Positions 1-9,643 of a stretch of 64,000 bases of DNA are shown one piece after another; the stretch's first letter is position 1; the number at the start of each line of letters is the position of its first letter. The position numbers and the translations under genes were made by a program. The DNA is from Melieria omissa. Lineage: Eukaryota; Arthropoda; Insecta; Diptera; Ulidiidae. The DNA lies in assembly GCA_963971225.1 (NCBI GenBank), contig OZ020270.1:24873689-24937688 (forward strand), in the 5' to 3' direction. A model generated the notes under the pieces. It was not told where the DNA came from and did not search any database. It saw only the letters and a program-made list of their open reading frames with translations.

Positions 1-1140
1 CAGCACACGGAATTGCTTTGAATTCATTTTTTTTGAAAACTCAAAAGTAGTGTCACTTAAAGCACTGTAACTTGTAAACTAATGGTCGGATTGACATATA
101 ATTTTGACAGTAAGCCTAAAAGGTTCACAATTTCGAAAAAAAATATTGATTTAGTATTAGTGCCGCCATCTATGTGTCAGTCACACACATTATTGAACGA
201 AGTGTTATGTATATAAAAATGGAGGCGGTACCACACCCTCTTGTCCAGTGCTCACAACTTTCTTCTAGTCGAATTGTGCTACTAAGTGGAAAGTTCGTAC
301 CAAGTTTCACTGATGTGTGTGTGTACTGCATAACTGTCTGAGCATAAAAAATGTGCCACGCCCTTTGACCAACGCCCCATTCCCTCTATTGAAAGATATG
401 ATTAAGTGGTAGGTTCATACCAAGTTTAATTGATGTACAACTTACAGTTCTGCTGCATAAAAAATTTGCCACGCCCATTGTCCAACGTCCATAAAATTTT
501 AACAGTGGAATAACACATCTATGAGGCGACGCCTCACTAATTTTCAATGCTGTGCGACTTACAATTTCGAAGCTATTCCATTTAAAAGAAATTAATTGTA
601 TGGGCGGTGCCACACCCCTTTGTTCAATACCCACCTTATTCCCTCTGCCGAAAGATATGATTAACTGTTAGGTTCATACCAAGTTTCATTGATGTACGAC
701 TTACAGTTCTGCTGCATAAAAAATGTGCCACGCCCCTTGTTCAACGCCCATCAAATTTTAACAGTAGAAAAACACATCTATGAGGAGACGGTACACTAAA
801 TTTCAATGCTGTGCGACTTACAATTTCGAAGCTATTCCACTTAAAAGATTTGAGTTGTATGGGCGGTGCCACACCCCCTTGTCCAATACCCACCCCATTC
901 ACTTGATTTATTGGGCCCATGATTAAATAGTAAGTGTGTACCAAATTTAATTGATGTGTGACTTATGGTTCCAAAGTTATTGTCTAAAAATGTATTCTGG
1001 TGGCGCCACGCCCCGTTTTCCCGACTTTTCTTTTTTTATGAACCTTCACGTAACAATTTCGAACAAACCTGCCGAAGGAAGTATCCAAGTTGGTCCAGCC
1101 GTTCTCGAGTGGTAAGCAGTCGAATGGACCACGATTCATT
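1..1140. repeat. Tandem array of ~260-bp degenerate monomers
   Basis: The sequence repeats a unit of about 260 bp. The block aggttcataccaagttt recurs near 409 and 668, with diverged versions near 285 and 929. Each unit also carries a gccacgcccc-like block and a cttacaatttcgaagctattcc block. The last part (about 1050-1140) ends in a ccagccgttctcgagtggtaagcag block just before an AT microsatellite. The apparent minus-strand ORFs here are by-products of the repeat and have no recognisable domain. Confidence 0.75.
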
Positions 1141-1141
1141 T

Positions 1142-1178
1142 TTATATATATAGATATATATATATATATATATATATA
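1142..1178. repeat. AT microsatellite
   Basis: An (AT)n run lies directly before the terminal sequence of a Tc1-like element, which targets TA dinucleotides. Confidence 0.9.
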
Positions 1179-1890
1179 CAACTGCGGTCAAAATAATAGT
1201 AGTACGCATACAACGAAAAGAAAATTAAGAAAAAATAATCTGCTTTTCTTTACAAATATTTACTTTGTATTTTTTTTAACAAGTTATATGTGTTAACAAT
1301 GCAATCATAAAAGAAAACTTAAGAATTAAACTCAGTTTGGTTTGATTTAAATTAAATGCGCCAAAAGCTCCAAAATATGGACGGTCACAAAAATAGTAGC
1401 TTTACTTTCAGAAAAATGAAGCAAAAATTGTGTTTCATTTTAAAAGATTTAATGGTTAAATAGTAATAACGTAATTTGTCTTCAAATTAATATTTAGTTG
1501 CGTGACTGTTGTTTGGCTATTACTGCAGGACAGAGCCGATGCATTGAATTAACCAAATTTTCATATCTTTCTCTAGGGGCGTGGTCTACTGCTTCTCAAA
1601 GTTGATTATTATTTAAAGGATTATTGTGAGCAACTGCTCTCTTCACGTCACACCACAAATTTTTAATTGTATTGAAGTCTGGTGATTGTGCGAGCCATTC
1701 CATAACCCTAATCCTGCTCTTGCGAAGCCCCTTTCGTGCGACCTTTCTTGTATGCTTAAGGTTATAATCCTGTTGGAAGACCCAAAGCATTGGCGTTTTT
1801 TCACGGACATACGGTAGCACGATTTCCTGCAAGATTCGTGCACATACACATCGATCCATCGTTTTCTTGATCAAATCAATAGCGCCACCT
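1179..1890 (-). mobile_element. Tc1-like transposon, 5-prime truncated
   Basis: The left edge reads caactgcggtcaaaataata after an AT run, the type of terminus seen in Tc1-like elements. It is followed by AT-rich noncoding sequence and then, on the minus strand, the C-terminal part of a Tc1-type transposase. The other end is lost in duplicated sequence at 1879-2084, so no matching terminal repeat is seen. Non-autonomous remnant. Confidence 0.7.
1596..1874 (-). pseudogene. Tc1-type transposase C-terminal fragment, catalytic E replaced
   Basis: About 92 residues match the last part of the DDE catalytic domain of Tc1 transposases, which cut and rejoin DNA at the element ends. The second catalytic aspartate is visible in FQQDYNLKHT. 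The third acidic position, normally in a NPIENLW context, reads NTIKNLW here, so glutamate is replaced by lysine. The N-terminal HTH and first aspartate are missing. It should be catalytically dead. Confidence 0.8.
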
Positions 1891-1955
1891 CCATAAAACG
1901 TAAGACATGCTCAATAAATAAATGCATGTCTTACGTTTTATGGAGGTGGCGCTAT
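1879..1955. repeat. Perfect 32-bp inverted repeat (hairpin)
   Basis: Arms 1879-1910 and 1924-1955 are exact reverse complements, 32 bp each, with a 13-bp loop (tcaataaataaat). The arm carries agcgccacctccataaaacg. The hairpin sits at the broken end of the Tc1-like fragment. Confidence 0.95.
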
Positions 1956-1965
1956 TTATTTGAAA

Positions 1966-2084
1966 TACGGTAGCACGATATTCTGCAAGATTCGTACACA
2001 TACACATCGATCCATCGTTTTCTTGATCAAATAAATAGCGCCACCTCCATAAAACGTAAGATATGCTGAATAAATAAATGCATA
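1966..2084. repeat. Direct duplication of 1810-1927
   Basis: The stretch from acggtagcacgat through ctccataaaacgtaaga and the loop sequence is present twice, about 156 bp apart, with a few substitutions. It contains the end of the Tc1 transposase fragment and the left arm of the hairpin. Confidence 0.9.
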
Positions 2085-2090
2085 TATGTA

Positions 2091-2091
<1 letters not shown>

Positions 2092-2132
<41 letters not shown>
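2092..2132. repeat. AT microsatellite
   Basis: Uninterrupted (AT/TA)n run. Confidence 0.95.
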
Positions 2133-2134
<2 letters not shown>

Positions 2135-2198
2135 ACCATTATATAATAATTAATTCTATAATATGTAATTCAGATCTAAATGTGGATATATTTGTATT

Positions 2199-2687
2199 TT
2201 GTGTATTTCTTTAGATGAAACAGCATTCCTATTTAGAACATTGTGGTGCCTACATGGATATTTATATCCCACAAATAAAACTGTACAAAAGGACAACAAC
2301 GGGCAAAAGAACATCTGCAGGTTCACAATCAAAGATTCGCAGGAATCGGTCGTGTTTGTAGGACAGTCGCTGCAGATGATAGACGACCACTTGGATTTTT
2401 TAAATAAGCGTGGAGAGAGCATTCAACCATTTATATTAGCGATAGGTGATAAGAGTTACGCAAAATTTGACCAATTTATTTTATATCTAGATGGTACTAA
2501 GATTCCTTTTAATAATTTTTTGCGTTGTCTGGATATATGCTTTAAATCCTTTCATATATTTAATGTATATTATCCTAAAGCTGGTACCAATTTCTGGACT
2601 TTTATTGAAACCTTTTTCTATAACATTTCTGTATCTTCAAACAAAACATCTAAAATTCATATTTTAATGCAAGAGTTTAATAATTAA
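2199..2687 (+). CDS. Unrecognised protein, possible terminal exon
   Basis: An open frame of 162 codons, unusual here because it has no frameshift and no obvious transposon motif. I do not recognise the family with confidence. It shows several ordered hydrophobic/aromatic blocks (FLRCLDICFKSFHIFNVYYP, NFWTFIETFFYNI) that look like a folded conserved domain. Just inside the ORF start is a good splice-acceptor-like tract, gtgtatttctttag followed by atgaaac (about 2200-2214), so the true start may be an exon boundary and the first codons intronic. Stop TAA at 2685-2687. A poly(A) signal and an A tract follow at 2764-2789. It could be a last exon of a host gene, a retrocopy or part of an unknown element. 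Confidence 0.45.
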   Translation: MCISLDETAFLFRTLWCLHGYLYPTNKTVQKDNNGQKNICRFTIKDSQESVVFVGQSLQMIDDHLDFLNKRGESIQPFILAIGDKSYAKFDQFILYLDGTKIPFNNFLRCLDICFKSFHIFNVYYPKAGTNFWTFIETFFYNISVSSNKTSKIHILMQEFNN

Positions 2688-2763
2688 GTAATTATAATCA
2701 ATGAATTTATTTCATAGATAATTATATGTTACTTTAAATTATTTTAAAAGCTGGAATCTTCGA

Positions 2764-2789
2764 AATAAACTGAAAATCAAAAAAAAAAA
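2764..2789 (+). promoter_or_regulatory. Poly(A) signal and A11 tract
   Basis: AATAAA at 2764-2769 is followed ten bases later by eleven A. It lies 77 bp after the stop of the 2199-2687 ORF. This fits a polyadenylation site, or the fossil tail of a retrocopy. Confidence 0.5.
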
Positions 2790-2853
2790 CAATATTTTCA
2801 ATTTTTAGGGATTTTGAATTTCAGGAATTTTTCATATATTTTATGAATTTCGT

Positions 2854-3438
2854 TCATAAACGTTTGGGTTTATGAACAAGGCTTATGAATGCGTTCATAG
2901 AGTTTATGAATGCGTTCATAGAGTTTATGAACGCATTCATGAGCGTTCGGGTCACCCGAAGGCTTATGAAAGCGACTTTTGCCGAAATTTCGAGATTCGT
3001 AGTTTCCAGCTTCGCTGACATTTCTCGATTTGCTGTCTCGACTTTTGCCGAAATTTCGAGATTCGTAGTTTCCAGCTTCGCTGCCATCTCTTGATTCGCA
3101 GTTTCCATTTTCGCTGCCATCTGCGCCGACATTTCACGATTGGAAGTCTCGAACATGCCTTTTATTGCAATCATTAACTGGCTCACGTCTAATGCTTGTA
3201 GTGGTCCAGTCGGTGCAGCCGTACTTTGGATCGACGCAGCACCCGCAGGCGATTCCTCCACTTCCTGCGCCTCCTGTTCCTGCGTTCCGAACTCGTGTGC
3301 AGCCCAATCGATGCCTCGTGATTCACACGCCTCTCGCAAGCGCAGCTGCAACTCCACTTTCCCGCCAGCAGTCGGCAAATTCCAGGCAGCCAGCTCCTTC
3401 ATCAGCTGGTCCACCTTCAGCAGCTCGAGTTTAACCAT
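2854..3438 (-). pseudogene. gag: Gypsy copy G1: gag 5-prime part
   Basis: Minus-strand ORF starting at 3438 with the SAP-like head (LDxLxxELxxxxLPxxGxKxELxxRL type pattern), then an acidic linker and the ETxNxEISAK coiled-coil repeats. It is the mirror of 9644-10108. Real gag sequence stops at 2973; the last ~40 codons read through the unrelated minisatellite, so the C-terminus is chimeric. Capsid, zinc knuckle and pol are absent. Confidence 0.85.
2873..2970. repeat. 21-bp minisatellite with internal palindromes
   Basis: The unit tgaatgcgttcatagagttta repeats about 2-3 times at 2884-2947 and then appears reversed (tgaacgcattcatga). It is followed by the palindrome ttcgggtcacccgaa (2946-2960). 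It abuts the outer end of the left arm of the giant inverted repeat. Confidence 0.8.
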
Positions 3439-3494
3439 GTCCGTGCTGTTATACTTTTATTTATTTTTTTTCTGTTTATTTTCAATTTTCCACA

Positions 3495-3512
3495 ATCCCA
3501 CTTCTGACACCA
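3495..3512 (-). promoter_or_regulatory. G1 primer-binding site (tRNA-Leu type)
   Basis: Minus strand reads TGGTGTCAGAAGTGGGAT three bases inside the LTR, the complement expected for the 3-prime end of a tRNA-Leu plus CCA. Confidence 0.7.
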
Positions 3513-3514
3513 AA

Positions 3515-3938
3515 TGTTACGAATACTAAGTCTAGTGGGCTGTTACGTATCACTGGATTGTGTAATTTGAAAATGAAACAACTTTAATTATTCCAACGCA
3601 GCCAATTCAAAACCAACAGTCACTTTATTATTCACAGTTTTACACTTTACTGTTCGTACACTTAAGTATTTGCTGGATTATTCCGTGTGGCAACTTCACT
3701 TGTGAAAACCAGACTGACTCGCTGCGCCGCACCCGGCTGCCTTTTATACCTGTCGGGCCATCGCGCGGACCGTTCTCGCGCATTCCAGAGTGGACTAAAG
3801 GCTTCCATGATAATCGCAACCGTCGTTGCCAGGTTGTACTAAAAGTTATTATCGCGGCCGTCGTTGCCAGATTGAATTATAGCACGGCGCGAATCGGCAG
3901 GGTTGCTTTGCACAGCGACCGACTGTCTTATCGTTACA
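3515..3938 (-). mobile_element. Gypsy G1 LTR (left arm)
   Basis: 424-bp LTR in minus orientation, mirror of 9144-9567. On its own strand it begins TGTAACG and ends CGTAACA, with a TATA box and a polyadenylation signal as in G2. Only one LTR is present, so G1 is not a complete element. Confidence 0.9.
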
Positions 3939-5856
3939 ATACGAAGGCTTGCTTTTGGTTGCGCTCACTGCAGCGAGTCTGCGTTAGCACACTGTTGCGG
4001 CGTGGCATGATTGGGAGATGAAGACGATGTGCTGTTGTTGTTGCGCTGGCGAAATGCTGAAATTGTAAAACAATTTCTATTTTCTGGCGGCTGGCTTTTG
4101 TTCTTCTATAAGCCTGCACGGCATCTCATATTGCTCCTGAGCTCACTGCCGACTGTAGTGTGCGCAAAATCATAGAAAAGAAAATAAAATATAGTTGGCA
4201 TGGCGATCATATAGCTATAAACAAAGTTTCTACAGAATTTATCAAAAAAGTAGACCCAATATTTGATTGCATGAATAGGGCAATCGGATAATTGCTTTAG
4301 ATCGGCTTTACAATTAAATAATGAGTCGTACCAATTTATAAAGACTTTTTTAAATTTTTTGAAAGATGTTAAATGTATAGATGATAAATGTTTTTTTTTA
4401 GAAAAAAATCTGTTTTTTAATCACTGATGAAATTAAGCACATTTTAGTTTCGGAGTTTTCTTCTTTTTCCCACAGCTCCTGTACGACCTTAAAACTAACT
4501 ACTCCATCTGGTGTTTTTGAGTAGCATTTCAGCAAACCGTTTCTTAATGATTTAATTAAATGAGGAAACTCAAACATAACAAAAACTTTTTGATTATTGA
4601 ATTCAAAAAAAGGCCGTTATTTTAAAAGAACTAAGTAATTTTAAGTTTTCTGTAATTATTATACACAGATTATCCGCGTTGAGTCCATTTTCAGATATGA
4701 AATAATTTAAAATAAAACTTCTACTGGAGAACATGGACTTGAGCATAAACACGCACACATGGTTACCAATTCTTGTTGTTCTTTAAAAGCCATTGCATTC
4801 GAACCCGTCAACTAAATCTAATTTCGCTTATAACTTAATTATTTTCTTGATCGCCATTTCATCCATTAACAGTACTATGCTATTTTCATTTTTTTTCTTT
4901 TAAATCCAAGCACAAATTCTTCATGGATTTGAAAGCGCTATTTTTAAAACCAGGCTGAAGGAACTTTATTGGGGCCCATCGATTTAATGTGCTAATATGC
5001 GGCAAATTCAAATTTAACTTGTTCCGCAGAAAGCAATACGTCGACTGGGAAATGTAAAAAATATTTTGTGCCAAATATTTCACATCGGCCGAGTATTCCT
5101 TTGGCCTGGAACTTATTAGCAATTTGCAAACAATTTTAGATTCTTTGCTTATTTTTGGTAACGAGCCAATTGTATTTTGCTAATTTTTCAGCGTATTTTT
5201 TTATTCTTATTTAGTTTAACGGGATGCTTTTATCGTCGCATCTTTTCTTGAATTCTTTTAAATTTTCTGAACAGATCAGTGTATTTCTTTTTGTAAAGGC
5301 GAATTGATTTTGCATTTTTTTCGCAATTAATACACATTGCATCGTCAATACGTACTTTTTTGGCTGAATTTTCAGGTTCCAAAAATTTTTCTTATGAATC
5401 CTGACAGTTCTCATCCAAATTTATAGTTGGAATCGCATCGAGTTTTAATTTTCTTTTGCCAAGGAAAAAACTACGAAAATGGTTTTCACAAATATGAAGA
5501 TTTTTGTCGTAATCTTCATATGCAATATTGCATTTCTCACGCAAGATTTGACCAAAAATCAAATCAGCAGCCGGAAACTTGAATATTCGCAAATTTGGGT
5601 AGTTACGTCTAGACTTTTTGCAACTGGGCACACAGCATTGAATTCCAGACTTGCAGGAATTCTTGCTTTGCTTTGAAGCCATATTGAATTGTAAAAAAAA
5701 TTAGGATCAACCACGTCAAAATATAAAAAAATATTTCTACTTGAAACTAGTCAAGTAAAAATAAGTATTTATATAAAGTTTTAATTGGTTCAACCACGTC
5801 AAAAAACACTTGCAAACAATTTAGGATCAACCACGTCAAAATACAAACAAATAATA
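3939..5856 (-). mobile_element. P-like element remnant (left arm)
   Basis: Mirror of 7227-9143. It contains the THAP-domain ORF (5392-5682) and decayed downstream P-type transposase sequence in several frames. The mariner copy joins it at 5856/5857 next to a TA dinucleotide. Its outer part (3940-4200) shares blocks such as cactgccgactgtagtgtg and gcatggcgatcatata with copies A (13556-16056) and B (55532-58672). Confidence 0.75.
5392..5682 (-). pseudogene. P-like transposase N-terminal THAP domain (left arm)
   Basis: 96 codons starting ATG at 5682. A C2CH zinc-binding THAP pattern is visible (CCVPSCKKS at residues 17-25, then CENH near 69-72), with the usual FKFP motif between them. THAP domains of P-type transposases bind the element ends. 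The frame breaks after NLDENCQDS; the continuing transposase is in other frames. Confidence 0.82.
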
Positions 5857-6025
5857 GGGGTACCGGTTAATTCATGCGGTTTTCTAACAGATGGCGTAAC
5901 ATGATTTTGTGAACAGTGATTCACCTTTCCAAATATGTGTTGGAAAGCTATTGTCATATAGTTTCAGAATCAGTATGTGTCATTTAGCTGAAGCGTAAAC
6001 AACAATACTTTTTTTTACTCTGAAA

Positions 6026-6660
6026 ATGTCGAATTTTGTGCCGAATAAAGTGTTTTTGCGGGGAGTACTTCTTCATTACTTCAATATGAAGAAAAAGGCT
6101 GCCGAAAGTCATGGTATTTTGGTGGAAGTGTATGGTGTGCATGCTCTAGCTGAGCGTACGTGCCAGAAGTGGTTTGCATGGTTTAAAAGTGGCAATTTTG
6201 ACTTGGAGGACGATGAACGGCCCGGACAGCCAAAAAAGTTTGAAGATCACGAATTGGAGACATTGCTCGACCAAGATCCATCCCAAACGCAAGAAGAACT
6301 TGCAAAATCAGTTGGCGTCGCTCAACAAACCATTTCCGATCGTCTAAAAGCAATGGGAATGATCCGGAAGGTAGGCCATTGAGTGCCATATGAATTGAAG
6401 CCAAGAGACGTCGAACGCCGATTTTTCACGTGTGAACAACTGCTTCAACGGCACAAAAGAAAAAGTTGTTTGCATCGAATTGTCACTGGCGATGAAAATT
6501 GGGTCAATTACGATAATCCAAAACGTCGAGCAACGTATGGATATCCCGGCCATGCATCATCATCGACGGCCGTTCAGAATATTCATGGCCTGAAGGTTAT
6601 GCTGTGTATTTGGTGGGACCAGCTCGGTGTGATCTATTATGAGCTGTTGCAACCGAACAC
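6026..6660 (+). pseudogene. Mariner transposase, broken
   Basis: ATG at 6026 opens a mariner transposase with paired HTH DNA-binding region (residues 1-118). The frame stops at 6380 with TGA where the family has tryptophan in the linker (KVGH then stop, then VPYEL), and continues in the same frame from 6383. The first catalytic aspartate block is visible as TGDENW near 6487-6504, and a WWDQ.GVIYYELL block near 6615-6650. After QPN (about 6657) the sequence leaves mariner. The second and third catalytic aspartates are absent. Confidence 0.85.
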
Positions 6661-7057
6661 GGTAGGCAGGAAGCATCGATAGGTTGCACAAAAATGTCGA
6701 CGAAAACTGTAATCGGGGTTGTGCCGTTTTTGTGCGGTTTTCTTTTGTGCCGTTGAAGCAGTTGTTCACACGTGATTTTGCAAGTTCTTCTTGCGTTTGG
6801 GATGGATCTTGGTCGAGCAATGTCTCCAATTCGTGATCTTCAAACTTTTTTGGCTGTCCGGGCCGTTCATCGTCCTCCAAGTCAAAATTGCCACTTTTAA
6901 ACCATGCAAACCACTTCTGGCACGTACGCTCAGCTAGAGCATGCACACCATACACTTCCACCAAAATACCATGACTTTCGGCAGCCTTTTTCTTCATATT
7001 GAAGTAATGAAGAAGTACTCCCCGCAAAAACACTTTATTCGGCACAAAATTCGACAT
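6560..7057 (-). pseudogene. Mirrored mariner transposase N-terminus with internal deletion
   Basis: Identical to the + strand copy from ATG at 7057 to residue 95 (6773). There it jumps to sequence equivalent to 6428-6466, deleting about 120 bp of the mariner interior and shifting frame, then reads through the antisense of the + strand copy. The joined sequences share CA/TGA-type microhomology at the junction. Confidence 0.8.
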
Positions 7058-7226
7058 TTTCAGAGTAAAAAAAAGTATTGTTGTTTACGCTTCAGCTAAA
7101 TGACACATACTGATTCTGAAACTATATGACAATAGCTTTCCAACACATATTTGGAAAGGTGAATCACTGTTCACAAAATCATGTTACGCCATCTGTTAGA
7201 AAACCGCATGAATTAACCGGTACCCC

Positions 7227-9143
7227 TATTATTTGTTTGTATTTTGACGTGGTTGATCCTAAATTGTTTGCAAGTGTTTTTTGACGTGGTTGAACCAATT
7301 AAAACTTTATATAAATACTTATTTTTACTTGACTAGTTTCAAGTAGAAATATTTTTTTATATTTTGACGTGGTTGATCCTAATTTTTTTTACAATTCAAT
7401 ATGGCTTCAAAGCAAAGCAAGAATTCCTGCAAGTCTGGAATTCAATGCTGTGTGCCCAGTTGCAAAAAGTCTAGACGTAACTACCCAAATTTGCGAATAT
7501 TCAAGTTTCCGGCTGCTGATTTGATTTTTGGTCAAATCTTGCGTGAGAAATGCAATATTGCATATGAAGATTACGACAAAAATCTTCATATTTGTGAAAA
7601 CCATTTTCGTAGTTTTTTCCTTGGCAAAAGAAAATTAAAACTCGATGCGATTCCAACTATAAATTTGGATGAGAACTGTCAGGATTCATAAGAAAAATTT
7701 TTGGAACCTGAAAATTCAGCCAAAAAAGTACGTATTGACGATGCAATGTGTATTAATTGCGAAAAAAATGCAAAATCAATTCGCCTTTACAAAAAGAAAT
7801 ACACTGATCTGTTCAGAAAATTTAAAAGAATTCAAGAAAAGATGCGACGATAAAAGCATCCCGTTAAACTAAATAAGAATAAAAAAATACGCTGAAAAAT
7901 TAGCAAAATACAATTGGCTCGTTACCAAAAATAAGCAAAGAATCTAAAATTGTTTGCAAATTGCTAATAAGTTCCAGGCCAAAGGAATACTCGGCCGATG
8001 TGAAATATTTGGCACAAAATATTTTTTACATTTCCCAGTCGACGTATTGCTTTCTGCGGAACAAGTTAAATTTGAATTTGCCGCATATTAGCACATTAAA
8101 TCGATGGGCCCCAATAAAGTTCCTTCAGCCTGGTTTTACAAATAGCGCTTTCAAATCCATGAAGAATTTGTGCTTGGATTTAAAAGAAAAAAATGAAAAT
8201 AGCATAGTACTGTTAATGGATGAAATGGCGATCAAGAAAATAATTAAGTTATAAGCGAAATTAGATTTAGTTGACGGGTTCGAATGCAATGGCTTTTAAA
8301 GAACAACAAGAATTGGTAACCATGTGTGCGTGTTTATGCTCAAGTCCATGTTCTCCAGTAGAAGTTTTATTTTAAATTATTTCATATCTGAAAATGGACT
8401 CAACGCGGATAATCTGTGTATAATAATTACAGAAAACTTAAAATTACTTAGTTCTTTTAAAATAACGGCCTTTTTTTGAATTCAATAATCAAAAAGTTTT
8501 TGTTATGTTTGAGTTTCCTCATTTAATTAAATCATTAAGAAACGGTTTGCTGAAATGCTACTCAAAAACACCAGATGGAGTAGTTAGTTTTAAGGTCGTA
8601 CAGGAGCTGTGGGAAAAAGAAGAAAACTCCGAAACTAAAATGTGCTTAATTTCATCAGTGATTAAAAAACAGATTTTTTTCTAAAAAAAAACATTTATCA
8701 TCTATACATTTAACATCTTTCAAAAAATTTAAAAAAGTCTTTATAAATTGGTACGACTCATTATTTAATTGTAAAGCCGATCTAAAGCAATTATCCGATT
8801 GCCCTATTCATGCAATCAAATATTGGGTCTACTTTTTTGATAAATTCTGTAGAAACTTTGTTTATAGCTATATGATCGCCATGCCAACTATATTTTATTT
8901 TCTTTTCTATGATTTTGCGCACACTACAGTCGGCAGTGAGCTCAGGAGCAATATGAGATGCCGTGCAGGCTTATAGAAGAACAAAAGCCAGCCGCCAGAA
9001 AATAGAAATTGTTTTACAATTTCAGCATTTCGCCAGCGCAACAACAACAGCACATCGTCTTCATCTCCCAATCATGCCACGCCGCAGCAGTGTGCTAACG
9101 CAGACTCGCTGCAGTGAGCGCAACCAAAAGCAAGCCTTCGTAT
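7227..9143 (+). mobile_element. P-like element remnant (right arm)
   Basis: Contains direct repeats of gacgtggttgatcct (about 7249, 7364), the THAP ORF 7401-7691, and decayed P transposase downstream. In one frame about 8325-8460 and 8480-8640 I can read a P-type catalytic-domain block, including FPHLIKSLRNGLL (about 8510-8550). It ends at the gypsy LTR at 9144 (flank gtat). Terminal 31-bp P repeats were not identified. Confidence 0.75.
7401..7691 (+). pseudogene. P-like transposase N-terminal THAP domain (right arm)
   Basis: Mirror copy of 5392-5682 with the same 96 codons. Downstream codons for the rest of the transposase follow in another frame (about 7694-7860, with CINCEKN and basic stretches) and again at 7961-8254 (a block with YFISQSTYCFLRNKL-like content typical of the P leucine-rich/insertion region). 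Several frameshifts and stops separate the pieces. Confidence 0.82.
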
Positions 9144-9567
9144 TGTAACGATAAGACAGTCGGTCGCTGTGCAAAGCAACCCTGCCGATTCGCGCCGTGC
9201 TATAATTCAATCTGGCAACGACGGCCGCGATAATAACTTTTAGTACAACCTGGCAACGACGGTTGCGATCATCATGGAAGCCTTTAGTCCACTCTGGAAT
9301 GCGCGAGAACGGTCCGCGCGATGGCCCGACAGGTATAAAAGGCAGCCGGGTGCGGCGCAGCGAGTCAGTCTGGTTTTCACAAGTGAAGTTGCCACACGGA
9401 ATAATCCAGCAAATACTTAAGTGTACGAACAGTAAAGTGTAAAACTGTGAATAATAAAGTGACTGTTGGTTTTGAATTGGCTGCGTTGGAATAATTAAAG
9501 TTGTTTCATTTTCAAATTACACAATCCAGTGATACGTAACAGCCCACTAGACTTAGTATTCGTAACA
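9144..9567 (+). mobile_element. G2 5-prime LTR
   Basis: 424 bp, TGTAACG...CGTAACA, flanked on the left by gtat. TATA box at 9334-9340, an initiator-like tcagtc near 9364, and AATAAA at 9453-9458 give U3, R and U5 in the usual order. Confidence 0.92.
9334..9340 (+). promoter_or_regulatory. TATA box of G2 LTR promoter
   Basis: TATAAAA lies about 30 bp upstream of an initiator-like cgagtcagtct. The same arrangement occurs in G3 (28546-28552) and, on the minus strand, in G4 (53272-53278). Confidence 0.75.
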
Positions 9568-9569
9568 TT

Positions 9570-9587
9570 TGGTGTCAGAAGTGGGAT
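9570..9587 (+). promoter_or_regulatory. G2 primer-binding site (tRNA-Leu type)
   Basis: TGGTGTCAGAAGTGGGAT two bases after the LTR end. It complements the 3-prime end expected for a tRNA-Leu (CCCACTTCTGACACCA). Confidence 0.75.
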
Positions 9588-9643
9588 TGTGGAAAATTGA
9601 AAATAAACAGAAAAAAAATAAATAAAAGTATAACAGCACGGAC

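Larger units (their letters stand above)
5857..7226. mobile_element. Mariner-type transposon, palindromised
   Basis: Both ends carry the same mariner 5-prime sequence (ggggtaccggttaattcatg next to TA, with reverse complement ending at 7226). The outer 454 bp on each side are reverse complements. The middle holds one rearranged mariner interior. The true mariner 3-prime end is not present, so this is two fused copies of the 5-prime half and not a normal element. Transposase type resembles the Mos1/mauritiana group. Confidence 0.8.

Noticed and set aside
386..944. Two minus-strand ORFs with related sequences
   Set aside because: They are the same frame of successive 260-bp tandem monomers; no domain and no start or stop context.
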